A DNA stretch of 64,000 bases, taken from assembly GCA_024236055.1 (NCBI GenBank), contig JACKLF010000005.1, positions 107,841 to 171,840 on the forward strand, read 5' to 3'. A program made the translations under genes and the position numbers. Each line of letters opens with the position of its first letter. Position 1 is the first letter of the stretch. Below, piece by piece: positions 1-8,586 of this stretch. The DNA is from Alphaproteobacteria bacterium (GTDB lineage: Bacteria > Pseudomonadota > Alphaproteobacteria > Micropepsales > Micropepsaceae). The notes under the pieces were generated by a model. It worked only from the letters and a program-made list of their open reading frames with translations. It did not search any database and had not been told where the DNA came from.

Positions 1-2043
1 GGCGGCGGCGATGGCAGCGCGAACCTCTACTCCTATTCGTCCGCCGTGCCGCTGGGCCGCTTCCAGGATACCGTCACCAAGCAGATCTATTGCGGCAATG
101 CGTCGAACACGCTGACGCCCGCGACCAGCTGCGGCCTGTTCAACACCGCCAACGACCCGGACCTGATCCAGGGCCGTTCGGTGCTGAACGCCAACCTGCA
201 GGCGCATTACGACATCAACGATCACCTGACCGTCTACACCAGTTCCTTCTTCACCAACCGCAAGTCGGATGCGGTCCTGAACCCGGAACCGGTGGGCGAT
301 GTCTATCCCTCTGCCAAGTGGCTGAGCGGCATCGTCATTCCCGCCTCCAATCCCAACAATCCCACCGGCCACGACCTGGCACTGCGCAAGCGCCTGTATG
401 AAGTCGGCGACCGCGTCTTCGACGACAATGTGAACACCTTCCAGGAACGCGTGGGCGTGAAGGGCGATCTGGCGGGCTGGCACTTCGATGCCGGCTATCA
501 GTATGGCGAATCCGACTCCAGCGACTACACCCATGGCGCGGTCAACCTGACCCACATTCAGGAAATGGTTGGCGCCATTCCGTGCGAGCCGGGTGCGCCC
601 GCCGGATGCGGCGGCGTGATGATGGCGGGCCTGAATTCGCTGACCCCCGACCAGGCCAAATACGCCCAGTATGTCGGCATGGACAATTCGCGCTATGCGC
701 AGAACATCGCCTATCTGGATGTCACCGGCTCGCTGCCCTTCGGGCTGCCGGCCGGCAATATCGGCGTGGCGGTGGGCGGCGACTGGCGCCGCGAGGGCGT
801 GCAGGCCATTCCCGACGCGCTCAAGCAGACCGGCGACTTCGCGGAAGGCACCTCGCTGCCGACGCAAGGCCACTACGACGTCTCGGAAGTCTATGGCGAA
901 CTGTCGATCCCGCTGCTGAAGGACGCGCCGCTGGCCGAAGACCTCAGCATCGACCTGGCGGGCCGCATTTCCCAGTATTCGAACTTCGGCAATGCCAATG
1001 TCTACAAGGGCAGCTTCAACTGGCAGGTCAATGACGTGGTGCGGCTGCGCGGCGGCTATGGCACCGGCGTTCGCGCGCCGCAGGTCGGCGGCGAGCTGTA
1101 TCTGGGCGCCAACCAGAGCGCGGACGGATTCTCCGATCCGTGCGTGGGGCCGACGGATGCCACCACCATCGCCAACTGCCGCACCGCGATCGGTCCCACC
1201 TACGATCCGGCGACCTTCACCCAGGCCGTGCCGCAGCTTTCGGCGGCGCGCGTGGGCAATCCGAACCTGAAGCCGGAAACCTCGAACCAGTGGAACCTGG
1301 GCGCGGTCATCACCCTGGACCAGTTCGTGCCGGGCCTGTCGGCGACGGTCGACTACTACAATATCCACATCAACAACTACATCACGCTGATCGATCCGGG
1401 TTCGGCGGTGTCGCTGTGCTATGGCTCGGTCGGGTTCTCCGATCCCAACTGCCCCAATATCGGCACGCGCAATGCGGTCAACGGTGCGCTGACCAGCTAT
1501 ACCGAGCCCTATACCAACCTGGGCTACATCCGTACCGACGGTGTCGATATGGGTGCGACCTGGAACACCACCGATCCGATCGGCGCGCTGGAAGGCTGGG
1601 GCCTGGGCCTGTCGACCCAGTGGACCTATCTGAACAACTACAAGCAGCAGAACCTGGACGGCACCGTGACCCAGTATGCGGGAACCTATTCGGAAGGCGC
1701 CATCAGCTATGGCCAGCCGAAGTGGAAGGGCCTGTTCAGCGCCCGCCTGAGCATGCCGGACGCCGGTCCCAGCTTCGAACTTGTCGAGCGTTTCATCGGC
1801 CAGACCTATGTCAACGACATCTATGGCGAGACGCCGGACGAGCCCGGTTACAATGTGCCGGCGCTTGTGTTCACCGACATCAACATCAACGTCCCGGTCG
1901 AGAATTACGACTTCAACTTCGGTGTCGACAATCTGCTCGACAAGGACCCGCCGATCGCGCTGGACCCTTATGTGCAGAGCCTGTCGAACCAGTATGACTT
2001 CGTCGGCCGCTTCTTCTATCTGCGCGGCACGGTCAACTTCTAA
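1..2043 (+). CDS. TonB-dependent receptor, C-terminal part (5' end outside window)
   Basis: The reading frame is open from base 1, so the gene starts upstream of the window; 680 residues are visible. The sequence is typical of the outer-membrane beta-barrel of TonB-dependent receptors: repeated alternating hydrophobic/aromatic strands, a late segment NPNLKPETSNQWNLGAV (the conserved NP-L-PE motif of the barrel), and a C-terminus GRFFYLRGTVNF that ends in Phe, the usual signal for outer-membrane insertion. Cys pairs in the loops (for example CGNASNTLTPATSC) suggest disulphide-braced extracellular loops, common in the Caulobacter/sphingomonad type. The plug domain and TonB box are not in the window, so the substrate (siderophore, saccharide or other) cannot be judged. 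A strong terminator follows directly. Confidence 0.93.
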   Translation, partial: GGGDGSANLYSYSSAVPLGRFQDTVTKQIYCGNASNTLTPATSCGLFNTANDPDLIQGRSVLNANLQAHYDINDHLTVYTSSFFTNRKSDAVLNPEPVGDVYPSAKWLSGIVIPASNPNNPTGHDLALRKRLYEVGDRVFDDNVNTFQERVGVKGDLAGWHFDAGYQYGESDSSDYTHGAVNLTHIQEMVGAIPCEPGAPAGCGGVMMAGLNSLTPDQAKYAQYVGMDNSRYAQNIAYLDVTGSLPFGLPAGNIGVAVGGDWRREGVQAIPDALKQTGDFAEGTSLPTQGHYDVSEVYGELSIPLLKDAPLAEDLSIDLAGRISQYSNFGNANVYKGSFNWQVNDVVRLRGGYGTGVRAPQVGGELYLGANQSADGFSDPCVGPTDATTIANCRTAIGPTYDPATFTQAVPQLSAARVGNPNLKPETSNQWNLGAVITLDQFVPGLSATVDYYNIHINNYITLIDPGSAVSLCYGSVGFSDPNCPNIGTRNAVNGALTSYTEPYTNLGYIRTDGVDMGATWNTTDPIGALEGWGLGLSTQWTYLNNYKQQNLDGTVTQYAGTYSEGAISYGQPKWKGLFSARLSMPDAGPSFELVERFIGQTYVNDIYGETPDEPGYNVPALVFTDININVPVENYDFNFGVDNLLDKDPPIALDPYVQSLSNQYDFVGRFFYLRGTVNF

Positions 2044-2078
2044 GGCTGATTTTGATCGGGCTATCGCCTGAAACGCAA

Positions 2079-2115
2079 AAGGGCCGCGAGCAATCGCGGC
2101 CCTTCTTGTTTTTGG
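2079..2115. terminator. Bidirectional rho-independent terminator
   Basis: A 9-bp perfect stem GGGCCGCGA / TCGCGGCCC with loop GCAA (2081-2102) is flanked by AA/TT pairs. It is followed by a T-rich tract on the plus strand and by TTTTGCG on the minus strand. It lies between the convergent receptor gene and the small secreted-protein gene and can end both. Confidence 0.88.
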
Positions 2116-2121
2116 ACAGGC

Positions 2122-2670
2122 TCAACGGGTGCGGCGGACCTTGTAGACCACGGAAGAATCGTCGAACTGAAGGTCATAGCTGCCCATCATGCCGCGCGAG
2201 ATGCGCACGCTGTGCATGCTTTTGCGCGGGCGCACCGTGCGTGAATCGCTTTCAAGCTGCTGCCAGACCTGTCCGTTCGTCAGCGTCACGGTGAATTTGC
2301 CCAGCGGATTGACGGTGATCCCGGAAATTTCGGAAGACAGGCGCGCAGCCTGCGCCGTTGCAGGCTGGCGCATCTGTTCGCTGCCGAAGCTTTGGGCTGG
2401 CGGCGGGGGAGCAGCCTGGGGAACAACCGCCGGTGAGGGCGCGGCGGGCGGCGGCACCTGGCCGACGGCGGCATGGGCCAGCCGGTCGTAGCAGGCCAGC
2501 CGTTCCACCGCGCCAAAGACCTTCAGGCAGGCCGCAAGCTGGCCGTTCAGCCCGGCCTGGGCGCTTGCCGGCAGCGGCATCGCCATCAGGGCCGCGCCCA
2601 GCAAAACGCTCGCGGTCCGGATTCCGGCAGCGGCTGGCGGCGTTAAAAAATCTTTTATTTTCAGGTGCAT
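2122..2670 (-). CDS. Small exported protein of unknown function
   Basis: 182 residues. An N-terminal hydrophobic stretch (about residues 19-37) ends in PASAQ, a good signal-peptidase I site, so the product is probably periplasmic. After it comes a short motif with two cysteines (C48 and C60, ...LAACLK...RLACYDRLA), then a Pro/Ala-rich linker (about 72-95), then a compact C-terminal domain with alternating strands (TVTLTNGQVWQQLESDSR...). The Cys-x11-Cys-YDRLA head followed by a W-Q-containing beta domain resembles proteins found singly in many alphaproteobacteria and, loosely, type VI-associated VasI/TagO proteins. No type VI genes are nearby, so I do not assign that role. The gene is divergent from amiC and ends at a shared terminator. 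Confidence 0.75.
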   Translation of the reverse strand: MHLKIKDFLTPPAAAGIRTASVLLGAALMAMPLPASAQAGLNGQLAACLKVFGAVERLACYDRLAHAAVGQVPPPAAPSPAVVPQAAPPPPAQSFGSEQMRQPATAQAARLSSEISGITVNPLGKFTVTLTNGQVWQQLESDSRTVRPRKSMHSVRISRGMMGSYDLQFDDSSVVYKVRRTR

Positions 2671-2775
2671 GTAATATGCCTAGGGCAGGGCGAGCCTAGC
2701 AAAGGCCAGCGGCCGAAACAATTCGCCATGTTAGGCTGACGGACAGATTCGAACGCGATCGGAGCGATAGGACAG

Positions 2776-4140
2776 GTGCGGGTTCTGGCAATTTTCCTCA
2801 CGGTTCTGGGGGCGCTGGTGCTGGCACCCGCGGCGATGGGCGACGACCCCATCTCGCACCTGATGAAAAGCGCCGGCAAACTGCCCCAGGCGCCCGCCGA
2901 TACCGCCGCGCCAAAGGTTCAGAATGCCTCGGCTCCCGGCGTGGGCACCAAGCCCAGGGGCCCGCTGCCCATCGTGATGAGCGCGCGCATCGGCGAGCAT
3001 GACGACCGCACCCGGCTGGTGCTGGAACTGTCCGATCCGGTCAATCTGCGGACCTTCGTGCTGGCCAATCCCGACCGTGTGGTGATCGACATGCCCGAAG
3101 TGTCCTGGCGCATCGGCGCGCCGCCCCGCCCCAGTGGTTTCGGCGCGATCAAGAGCTATCGCTATGGTCAGTTCCGCGCCGGGAACTCCCGCATGGTGCT
3201 GGACCTGAACCAGCCTGTATCGGTGTCCGACACGCTGGTGATTCCGCCCACCGGCGGCTTCGGCTATCGCGTGGTGATCGATCTTTTCCCCAGCAACCGG
3301 GCCAGGTTCGACGCCAAGGCCGGCTGGCCGGCGGACCTGAAGAAGCGCGAGAGCGACGCCGAAAAGCTGGCCGCCATGATTGCCGCCTCCCAGGCGCCGG
3401 AGCGCGAGGCGGCCCGGCGCAGCGGCAAGGGGCCCGGCGCCGGCAAGGTCATCGTGATCGATCCGGGCCATGGCGGCCTGGATTCGGGCACCAGCGGCGT
3501 GAACGGCCTTCTGGAAAAGGACCTGGTGCTGGCGGAAGGCCTGCGCCTGTCCAAGGCGCTGAAGGCGCGCGGCTATGTGGTTCACATGACCCGCAGCGAC
3601 GACACGTTCATTCCGCTGCGTCAGCGTGTGGCGATCGCCCGCGCCGACAAGGCCGACCTGATGATCTCGCTGCATGCCGATTCCAATCCCGACAGCAACG
3701 TGACCGGGCTTTCGATCTACACGCTGTCCGATGGCCGCTCGGACCGCGAGGCCAGCGCGCTGGCGAAACGCGAAAACCAGTCCGACATCATCGCCGGTGT
3801 CGACCTGTCGGGCGACAACAATCCGGTCGCGCCCATCCTGATCGACCTGGCCCAGCGCGACACGATCAACAAGTCGTCGCGCTTCGCCACCACGGCGCTG
3901 TCGCGCCTGAAACCCGTGACCGATATCCTGGCGCGCAGCCCGCACCGGTCCGCCAGCCTGGCGGTGCTGGTGGCGCCCGATGTTCCGGCCGTGCTGATCG
4001 AGCTGGGCTATCTGTCCAACAGATCCGATGCGGCGCAAATGAACACCGATGCCTGGCGCGCCCGTGTCGCCCGCGCCATCGCCGATGCGGTGGACGCCCA
4101 TTTTGCCCCGCCGACACGCCAGGCGCGCGGAGAGCCGTAA
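2776..4140 (+). CDS. amiC: N-acetylmuramoyl-L-alanine amidase (AmiC-like, AMIN + Amidase_3)
   Basis: 454 residues, GTG start. Cleaves the amide bond between MurNAc and the stem peptide; family members split septal peptidoglycan during division. Residues 1-23 form a signal peptide (cleavage near AAMGDD). An AMIN domain, which targets the septum or the wall, covers about 55-160. The zinc amidase domain covers about 225-445 and shows the ligand motifs DPGHGG, E in GLLEKDLVL and H in SLHADSN, plus the catalytic Glu in LIELGYLSN. The gene is followed at 232 bp by mrcA and then prfB, the usual alphaproteobacterial amiC-mrcA-prfB order. An RNase E gene, common upstream in relatives, is not here. Confidence 0.93.
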   Translation: MRVLAIFLTVLGALVLAPAAMGDDPISHLMKSAGKLPQAPADTAAPKVQNASAPGVGTKPRGPLPIVMSARIGEHDDRTRLVLELSDPVNLRTFVLANPDRVVIDMPEVSWRIGAPPRPSGFGAIKSYRYGQFRAGNSRMVLDLNQPVSVSDTLVIPPTGGFGYRVVIDLFPSNRARFDAKAGWPADLKKRESDAEKLAAMIAASQAPEREAARRSGKGPGAGKVIVIDPGHGGLDSGTSGVNGLLEKDLVLAEGLRLSKALKARGYVVHMTRSDDTFIPLRQRVAIARADKADLMISLHADSNPDSNVTGLSIYTLSDGRSDREASALAKRENQSDIIAGVDLSGDNNPVAPILIDLAQRDTINKSSRFATTALSRLKPVTDILARSPHRSASLAVLVAPDVPAVLIELGYLSNRSDAAQMNTDAWRARVARAIADAVDAHFAPPTRQARGEP

Positions 4141-4265
4141 TCATGGAAATAATTTCGCTCACGGCCGGCACGCGGCGCGTGCGCCCTCCGCGGGGGCGGC
4201 GGACTGCCAATGTTCTTGGCGCCGGGGCGCGGTCGCGCCTCGAAAAGAGCAAATCGGCTTTGTCC

Positions 4266-4281
4266 ATGATGTGTTCATCAT
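4266..4281. repeat. Short perfect inverted repeat in the amiC-mrcA gap
   Basis: ATGATG - TGTT - CATCAT at 4266-4281, a 6-bp perfect inverted repeat with a 4-base loop. It lies about 33 bases upstream of the candidate mrcA -35 element. It could be an operator half-site pair or a small hairpin; nothing else supports either reading. Confidence 0.3.
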
Positions 4282-4313
4282 CCGGCTCGCGGAACCCGGC
4301 GGATTTCTGGCCC

Positions 4314-4342
4314 TTTCCATCCTCTTGTCCGGCCACTATAAA
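4314..4342 (+). promoter_or_regulatory. Candidate sigma-70 promoter of mrcA
   Basis: TTTCCA (4314-4319, 4 of 6 to TTGACA), a 17-base spacer, then TATAAA (4337-4342, 5 of 6 to TATAAT). Transcription would start near 4349, leaving a leader of about 24 bases before the ATG at 4373. The 232-bp amiC-mrcA gap otherwise holds one short inverted repeat and no convincing gene. Confidence 0.42.
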
Positions 4343-4372
4343 TTGCCCCAACCTCAAGCAGATCGCGATTTG

Positions 4373-6865
4373 ATGCTTTCCCGTGTCCTGAAATATTTTG
4401 GCCTGGCCATGGCCGCGCTGGCGGTGGTCGCAATTGGCGCGCTGGGCGTCTATCTCGTCACCATCACGCGCGATCTGCCCAGCGTGCAGAAGCTGAAGGA
4501 CTACAATCCTCCCATCACCACGCGCGTCTATGCGGGTAACGGCACGGTGCTGGGCGAATATGCGCGCCAGCGGCGCATCTTCATTCCCGCCGCCTTCATT
4601 CCCAAGCTGGTGAAAGAGGCTTTCACCAGCGCCGAGGACCGCAATTTCTACACCCATCCGGGCATCGATCCGTCCGGCATCCTGCGTGCCGCGATCAAGG
4701 ATGTGGGGCTGGTGCTGCAGGGCCGCCGCCCGCAGGGTGCGTCCACCATCACCCAGCAGGTGGCGCGCAACTTCCTGCTCAATTCCGACGTCAAGTTCAG
4801 CCGCAAGATCCGCGAGGCGATCCTGGCGGTGCGCATCGACGCCACCTATCCCAAGGACAAGGTGCTGGAACTGTATCTGAACGAAATCTATCTGGGCGAG
4901 AACTGCTACGGCATCGGCGCGGCTTCGCTGAACTATTTCGGCAAGTCGCTGGATGAGCTGGACATCGCAGAGGTCGCTTTCCTGGCGGCGCTGCCCAAGG
5001 GCCCGGCCAACTACGATCCGCGCCGCTATCACGACGCGGCGGTGACCCGGCGCAACTGGGTCATCGACCAGATGAACGACAATGGCTACATCACCGACGA
5101 ACAGGCCGCCGCCGCCAAGGCCGAACCGCTGGTCACCCAAACCCGTCCGCTGGGCAGCCAGGGCGCCGACGTCGACTATTATGTCGAGGAAGTGCGCCGC
5201 CTTCTGATCAACAAGTACCACTATGACGGCCTTTATGACTCCGGCCTGCAGGTGCGCGCCTCGCTGGACACGCGGCTGCAGAACTACGCGGTCAGCGCGC
5301 TGCGCGCGGGTCTGGTGCGTTATGACCGCCGCCACGGCTGGCGCGGCGCCAAGCTGCATACCGACATCAATGGCGACTGGAAGGCCGCGCTGGCCAAGAT
5401 GGCGCGCGACCCCAACCGCCAGTCGGGCATCGAAAGCTGGCGGCTGGCCGCAGTGCTGGGTTATGCGGGCAAGTCCATCAAGATCGGCCTGTCCGACGGC
5501 TCGACCGGCCTGATCGATTATGATGGCTACAAGTGGGCCAAGCCGGAACTGGCGAACCAGCGCTGGGGCGCCACGCCCACCAAGCCGGACCAGGTGGTCA
5601 AGCCGGGCGACGTGGTTTTTGTCGAACCGATGGACAAGGTCGATGGCGGCAAGGCGGGCGCGTTCGGCCTGCGCCAGATTCCCGAGGTCAACGGCGCCAT
5701 CGTCGCGATGGACCCGCATACCGGCCGCGTGCTGGCCCTGTCGGGCGGCTTCTCCTATGCCTCGTCGCAGTTCGACCGCGCGATGCAGGCGATGCGCCAG
5801 CCCGGTTCGTCCTTCAAGCCCTTCGTCTATGCCGCGGCGCTGGACAATGGCTATACCCCCGCCAGCAAGGTGCTGGATGCGCCCTTCGTCAAGGACATGG
5901 GGCCGGGCCAGGGCGTGTGGCGGCCGGAGAATTTCGAGCATGAATTCCTGGGCCCGACCACGCTGCGCCGGGGCATCGAAATGTCCCGCAACGTGATGAC
6001 CGTGCGCCTGGCCGACGAGGTCGGCATGGACAAGATCGTGCCCTATGCCGTGCGGTTCGGCGTCTATGACAAGATGACGCCGTATCTGTCCAATGCGCTG
6101 GGCTCGGCGGAAACCACGCTGCTGCGCGTGGTCACCGGCTATTCGGAGTTCGTCAATGGCGGCAAGAAGATCGAGCCGTCGCTGATCGACCGCATCCAGG
6201 ACCGCAACGGCCGCACCATCTGGCGTCATGACACCCGCAAGTGCGAGGGCTGCAACGACGCAAGCTGGCATGGCCAGGAAGAGCCGCTGCTGACCGACAA
6301 CCGCGAACAGATCATCGATCCGCGTACCGCCTACCAGATCGTCTCGATGCTGGAAGGGGTGGTCCAGCGCGGCACCGGCCGGTCCGTGCTGGCGGTGGGC
6401 AAGCCCGTGGCGGGCAAGACCGGCACCTCCCAGGACGCCCAGTCGGTCTGGTTCGTGGGCTTCTCGCCCGACCTGGCCGCCGGCGTCTATGTCGGCTTCG
6501 ACAATCCGCGCACCCTGGGCCGCTATGTCAACGGCAGCGAAGAGCAGGGCGCGACCGTCGCCGCGCCGATCTTCCGCGACTTCATGAAGGCGGCGCTGGC
6601 CGACCAGCCACCCACGCCCTTCCGCGTGGCGCCGGGCATCGAGCAGGTGTCGATCGACTACAAGAGCGGCCAGCCGGAGCCGCCGGGCACGCCGGGCGCG
6701 ATCATGGAGGCGTTCAAGGCCGGCAGCGCGCCGGGCGAGAATGACGACCTGATGAACGACATGACGCCGGTGTCCAACTATTACCCGCCGGGCGGCAATC
6801 CCCCGCCCAATCTCAATGCGCCTCCGCCCGCCGCGGTGGAGCAGGGGACCGGTGGACTCTACTGA
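4373..6865 (+). CDS. mrcA: Penicillin-binding protein 1A (bifunctional glycosyltransferase/transpeptidase)
   Basis: 830 residues from the ATG at 4373. The longer open frame upstream has no membrane anchor at its start, whereas this start gives a cytoplasmic MLSRVLKYF followed by one transmembrane helix (about 10-32). GT51 motifs follow in order: EDRNFYTHPGID, GASTITQQVARN, and KDKVLELYLNEIYLGE with the downstream AAF/ALPKGP block. The transpeptidase has SSFK with nucleophile Ser479, SRN in the second motif, and KTGTS in the third. It polymerises and cross-links peptidoglycan from the periplasmic face. Length and the long OB-like insert between the domains fit class A PBP1A. The C-terminal tail is Pro/Asn-rich. 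It shares its neighbourhood with amiC, another wall enzyme. Confidence 0.95.
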   Translation: MLSRVLKYFGLAMAALAVVAIGALGVYLVTITRDLPSVQKLKDYNPPITTRVYAGNGTVLGEYARQRRIFIPAAFIPKLVKEAFTSAEDRNFYTHPGIDPSGILRAAIKDVGLVLQGRRPQGASTITQQVARNFLLNSDVKFSRKIREAILAVRIDATYPKDKVLELYLNEIYLGENCYGIGAASLNYFGKSLDELDIAEVAFLAALPKGPANYDPRRYHDAAVTRRNWVIDQMNDNGYITDEQAAAAKAEPLVTQTRPLGSQGADVDYYVEEVRRLLINKYHYDGLYDSGLQVRASLDTRLQNYAVSALRAGLVRYDRRHGWRGAKLHTDINGDWKAALAKMARDPNRQSGIESWRLAAVLGYAGKSIKIGLSDGSTGLIDYDGYKWAKPELANQRWGATPTKPDQVVKPGDVVFVEPMDKVDGGKAGAFGLRQIPEVNGAIVAMDPHTGRVLALSGGFSYASSQFDRAMQAMRQPGSSFKPFVYAAALDNGYTPASKVLDAPFVKDMGPGQGVWRPENFEHEFLGPTTLRRGIEMSRNVMTVRLADEVGMDKIVPYAVRFGVYDKMTPYLSNALGSAETTLLRVVTGYSEFVNGGKKIEPSLIDRIQDRNGRTIWRHDTRKCEGCNDASWHGQEEPLLTDNREQIIDPRTAYQIVSMLEGVVQRGTGRSVLAVGKPVAGKTGTSQDAQSVWFVGFSPDLAAGVYVGFDNPRTLGRYVNGSEEQGATVAAPIFRDFMKAALADQPPTPFRVAPGIEQVSIDYKSGQPEPPGTPGAIMEAFKAGSAPGENDDLMNDMTPVSNYYPPGGNPPPNLNAPPPAAVEQGTGGLY

Positions 6866-6887
6866 CGCTTTCGATTAACCAGCCGCC

Positions 6888-8019
6888 ATGCGCCCCGAAA
6901 TCGAACGCACCGCAGAAGACATCGAGCAGGCCATCACCCTGCTGAGGAGGCATCTTTGACTGGGATGTCGCCAGCCGCCGCCTGGACGAGTTGAACGCCC
7001 GGGCCGAAGACCCCTCGCTCTGGAACGATCCCCAGGCTGCGCAGAAGCTGATGCGCGAGCGCCAGAAGCTGGATGCCGCCCTGTCGGGCGTGACCAGCCT
7101 GAGCAACGAACTGGCCGACGCCAGGGGCCTGATCGAGATGGCCGAGGCCGAGAACGACCAGGCCATGGTCGCCGACGCCGAGGAAGGCCTGAAGGCGCTG
7201 GCGGGCCGCGCCGAGAAGATGCGGCTGGAATCCATGCTGTCGGGCGAGGCGGACGGCAACGACACCTATCTGGAAATCCACGCCGGCGCGGGCGGCACCG
7301 AAAGCCAGGACTGGGCCCAGATGCTGTTTCGCATGTACATGCGCTGGGCCGAGAACCACGGCTACAAGCTGCAGCTGATCGAGGAAAGCGAGGGCGAGGG
7401 CGCGGGCCTGAAGTCGGCGACCCTGCTGGTGAAGGGCGAAAATGCCTATGGCTGGCTCAAGACCGAGGCGGGCGTGCACCGGCTGGTGCGCATTTCGCCC
7501 TTCGACGCCAATGCGCGCCGCCACACGTCATTCTCGTCGGTGACGGTCTATCCGGTGATCGACCAGTCGATCGAGATCGACATTCCCGAAAAGGACGTGC
7601 GCATCGACGTCTATCGCGCATCGGGCGCGGGCGGCCAGCACGTCAACAAGACCGAAAGCGCGGTGCGCATCACCCATCTGCCGACCAATATCGCGGTCGC
7701 CTCGCAGAGCGAGAAAAGCCAGCACCAGAACCGCGCCATCTGCTGGGACATGCTGCGCTCCAAGCTGTACGAGATCGAGCTGGAAAAGAAGAAGGCCGAG
7801 ACCGGCGCCTTTATCGGCGACAAGTCGGACATCGGCTGGGGCCACCAGATTCGGTCCTATGTGCTGCAGCCCTATCAGCTGGTGAAGGACCTGCGCACGG
7901 GCGTGGAAAGCCGCACGCCCCAGGATGTGCTGGATGGCGATCTGGACCCCTTCATGGCCGCGGCCCTGGCCCAGGAGGTCGGCGGCAAGCCGCGTGAAAA
8001 GATCGAAGACCTGGATTAG
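6888..8019 (+). CDS. prfB: Peptide chain release factor 2, with programmed +1 frameshift
   Basis: The gene starts at ATG 6888 and reads 23 codons to an in-frame TGA at 6957. The site is AGGAGG, CAT, CTT, TGA, C: an internal Shine-Dalgarno-like sequence just upstream of the slippery CTT, as in E. coli prfB. Moving +1 at CTT-T continues as DWDVASRRLDELNARAED and stays open to 8019, giving 376 residues. RF2 senses its own stop codon UGA, so low RF2 favours the shift (known autoregulation). The body shows the stop-codon-recognising SPF tripeptide (LVRISPFDA) and the catalytic GGQ (SGAGGQHVNKTES). Simple ORF calling finds only a truncated protein starting at 6991. Confidence 0.95.
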
Positions 8020-8052
8020 CCTGGCGCTGGCCAGCCTTGTCAGTCAGCCTTC

Positions 8053-8586
8053 TCAGCCGGCTTGGCCCAGCGGGGTCAGGGTCGCACCCGGCAGCAGCGG
8101 GCTGACCGTGGATGCGGTGGCGGCGCGGGCCGGCGCTGGGCTGGTGTGATGCTCCACCGGCTTCTCCTGGCCTTCGCCAAGCGGATTGTCGGAATGGCGG
8201 CAATTGCCTTCAAAGAAGGCGCCCGATTCCACCGCAAAGGCTTCGTGCAGGATGTCGCCTTCGACATGGCTGGTGGCGGCCAGCAGGATCTTGCGGGCCC
8301 GGATGCGGCCAATCACCTTGCCGCGCACGGTGACGTCCTCGGCATAGATTTCGCCGTGAATTTCGGCCTTGTCGCCGATCACCAGCCCGGCGCTGCGCAC
8401 ATCGCCTTCCACCCGGCCGTCGATCTGGATGTCGCCGGTCGAGGTCAGCGTTCCATTGACCACCAGGTCGGCGCTGATGATCGAGGGCGCGGACTGGCCG
8501 CGCGCCGCGCGCTTGGGCGCCGGTTGCGGCGCGGCCGCCTGCGGGGCGGCGGGGGGAGCTGCATCTTTGCTCTTGCTAGAGAACAT
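8053..8586 (-). CDS. Bactofilin (polymer-forming cytoskeletal protein)
   Basis: 177 residues. The central part (about 38-140) is the bactofilin domain: a run of short beta-strand repeats with regular Gly and Val/Ile (LVVNGTLTSTGDIQIDGRVEGDVRSAGLVIGDKAEIHGEIYAEDVTV, residues given in part). It builds the right-handed beta-helix that self-assembles without nucleotide. The flanks are disordered, Ala/Pro-rich. The ATG at 8586 overlaps the last codons of the upstream M23 peptidase gene by 11 bases, so the two are translationally coupled. Bactofilin/M23 pairs are known to shape or localise peptidoglycan synthesis in stalked and helical bacteria, and the same link is inferred here. Confidence 0.92.
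   Translation of the reverse strand: MFSSKSKDAAPPAAPQAAAPQPAPKRAARGQSAPSIISADLVVNGTLTSTGDIQIDGRVEGDVRSAGLVIGDKAEIHGEIYAEDVTVRGKVIGRIRARKILLAATSHVEGDILHEAFAVESGAFFEGNCRHSDNPLGEGQEKPVEHHTSPAPARAATASTVSPLLPGATLTPLGQAG

Noticed and set aside
2122..2670. Type VI secretion-associated protein (VasI/TagO-like)
   Set aside because: Only the short Cys-LACYDRLA head is similar and no type VI genes are nearby.
4143..4373. 76-residue open frame between amiC and mrcA, ending in TGATG at the mrcA start
   Set aside because: Composition is odd (Arg/Ser/Pro-rich), no family resemblance, and the stretch overlaps the likely mrcA promoter; treated as intergenic.
2731..6271. Very long minus-strand open frames opposite amiC and mrcA (456 and 801 residues), and similar ones opposite clpX, lon, nuoG and nuoL
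   Set aside because: They are His/Gln/Arg-rich shadows that arise in GC-rich DNA opposite real genes whose plus-strand products are clearly conserved.
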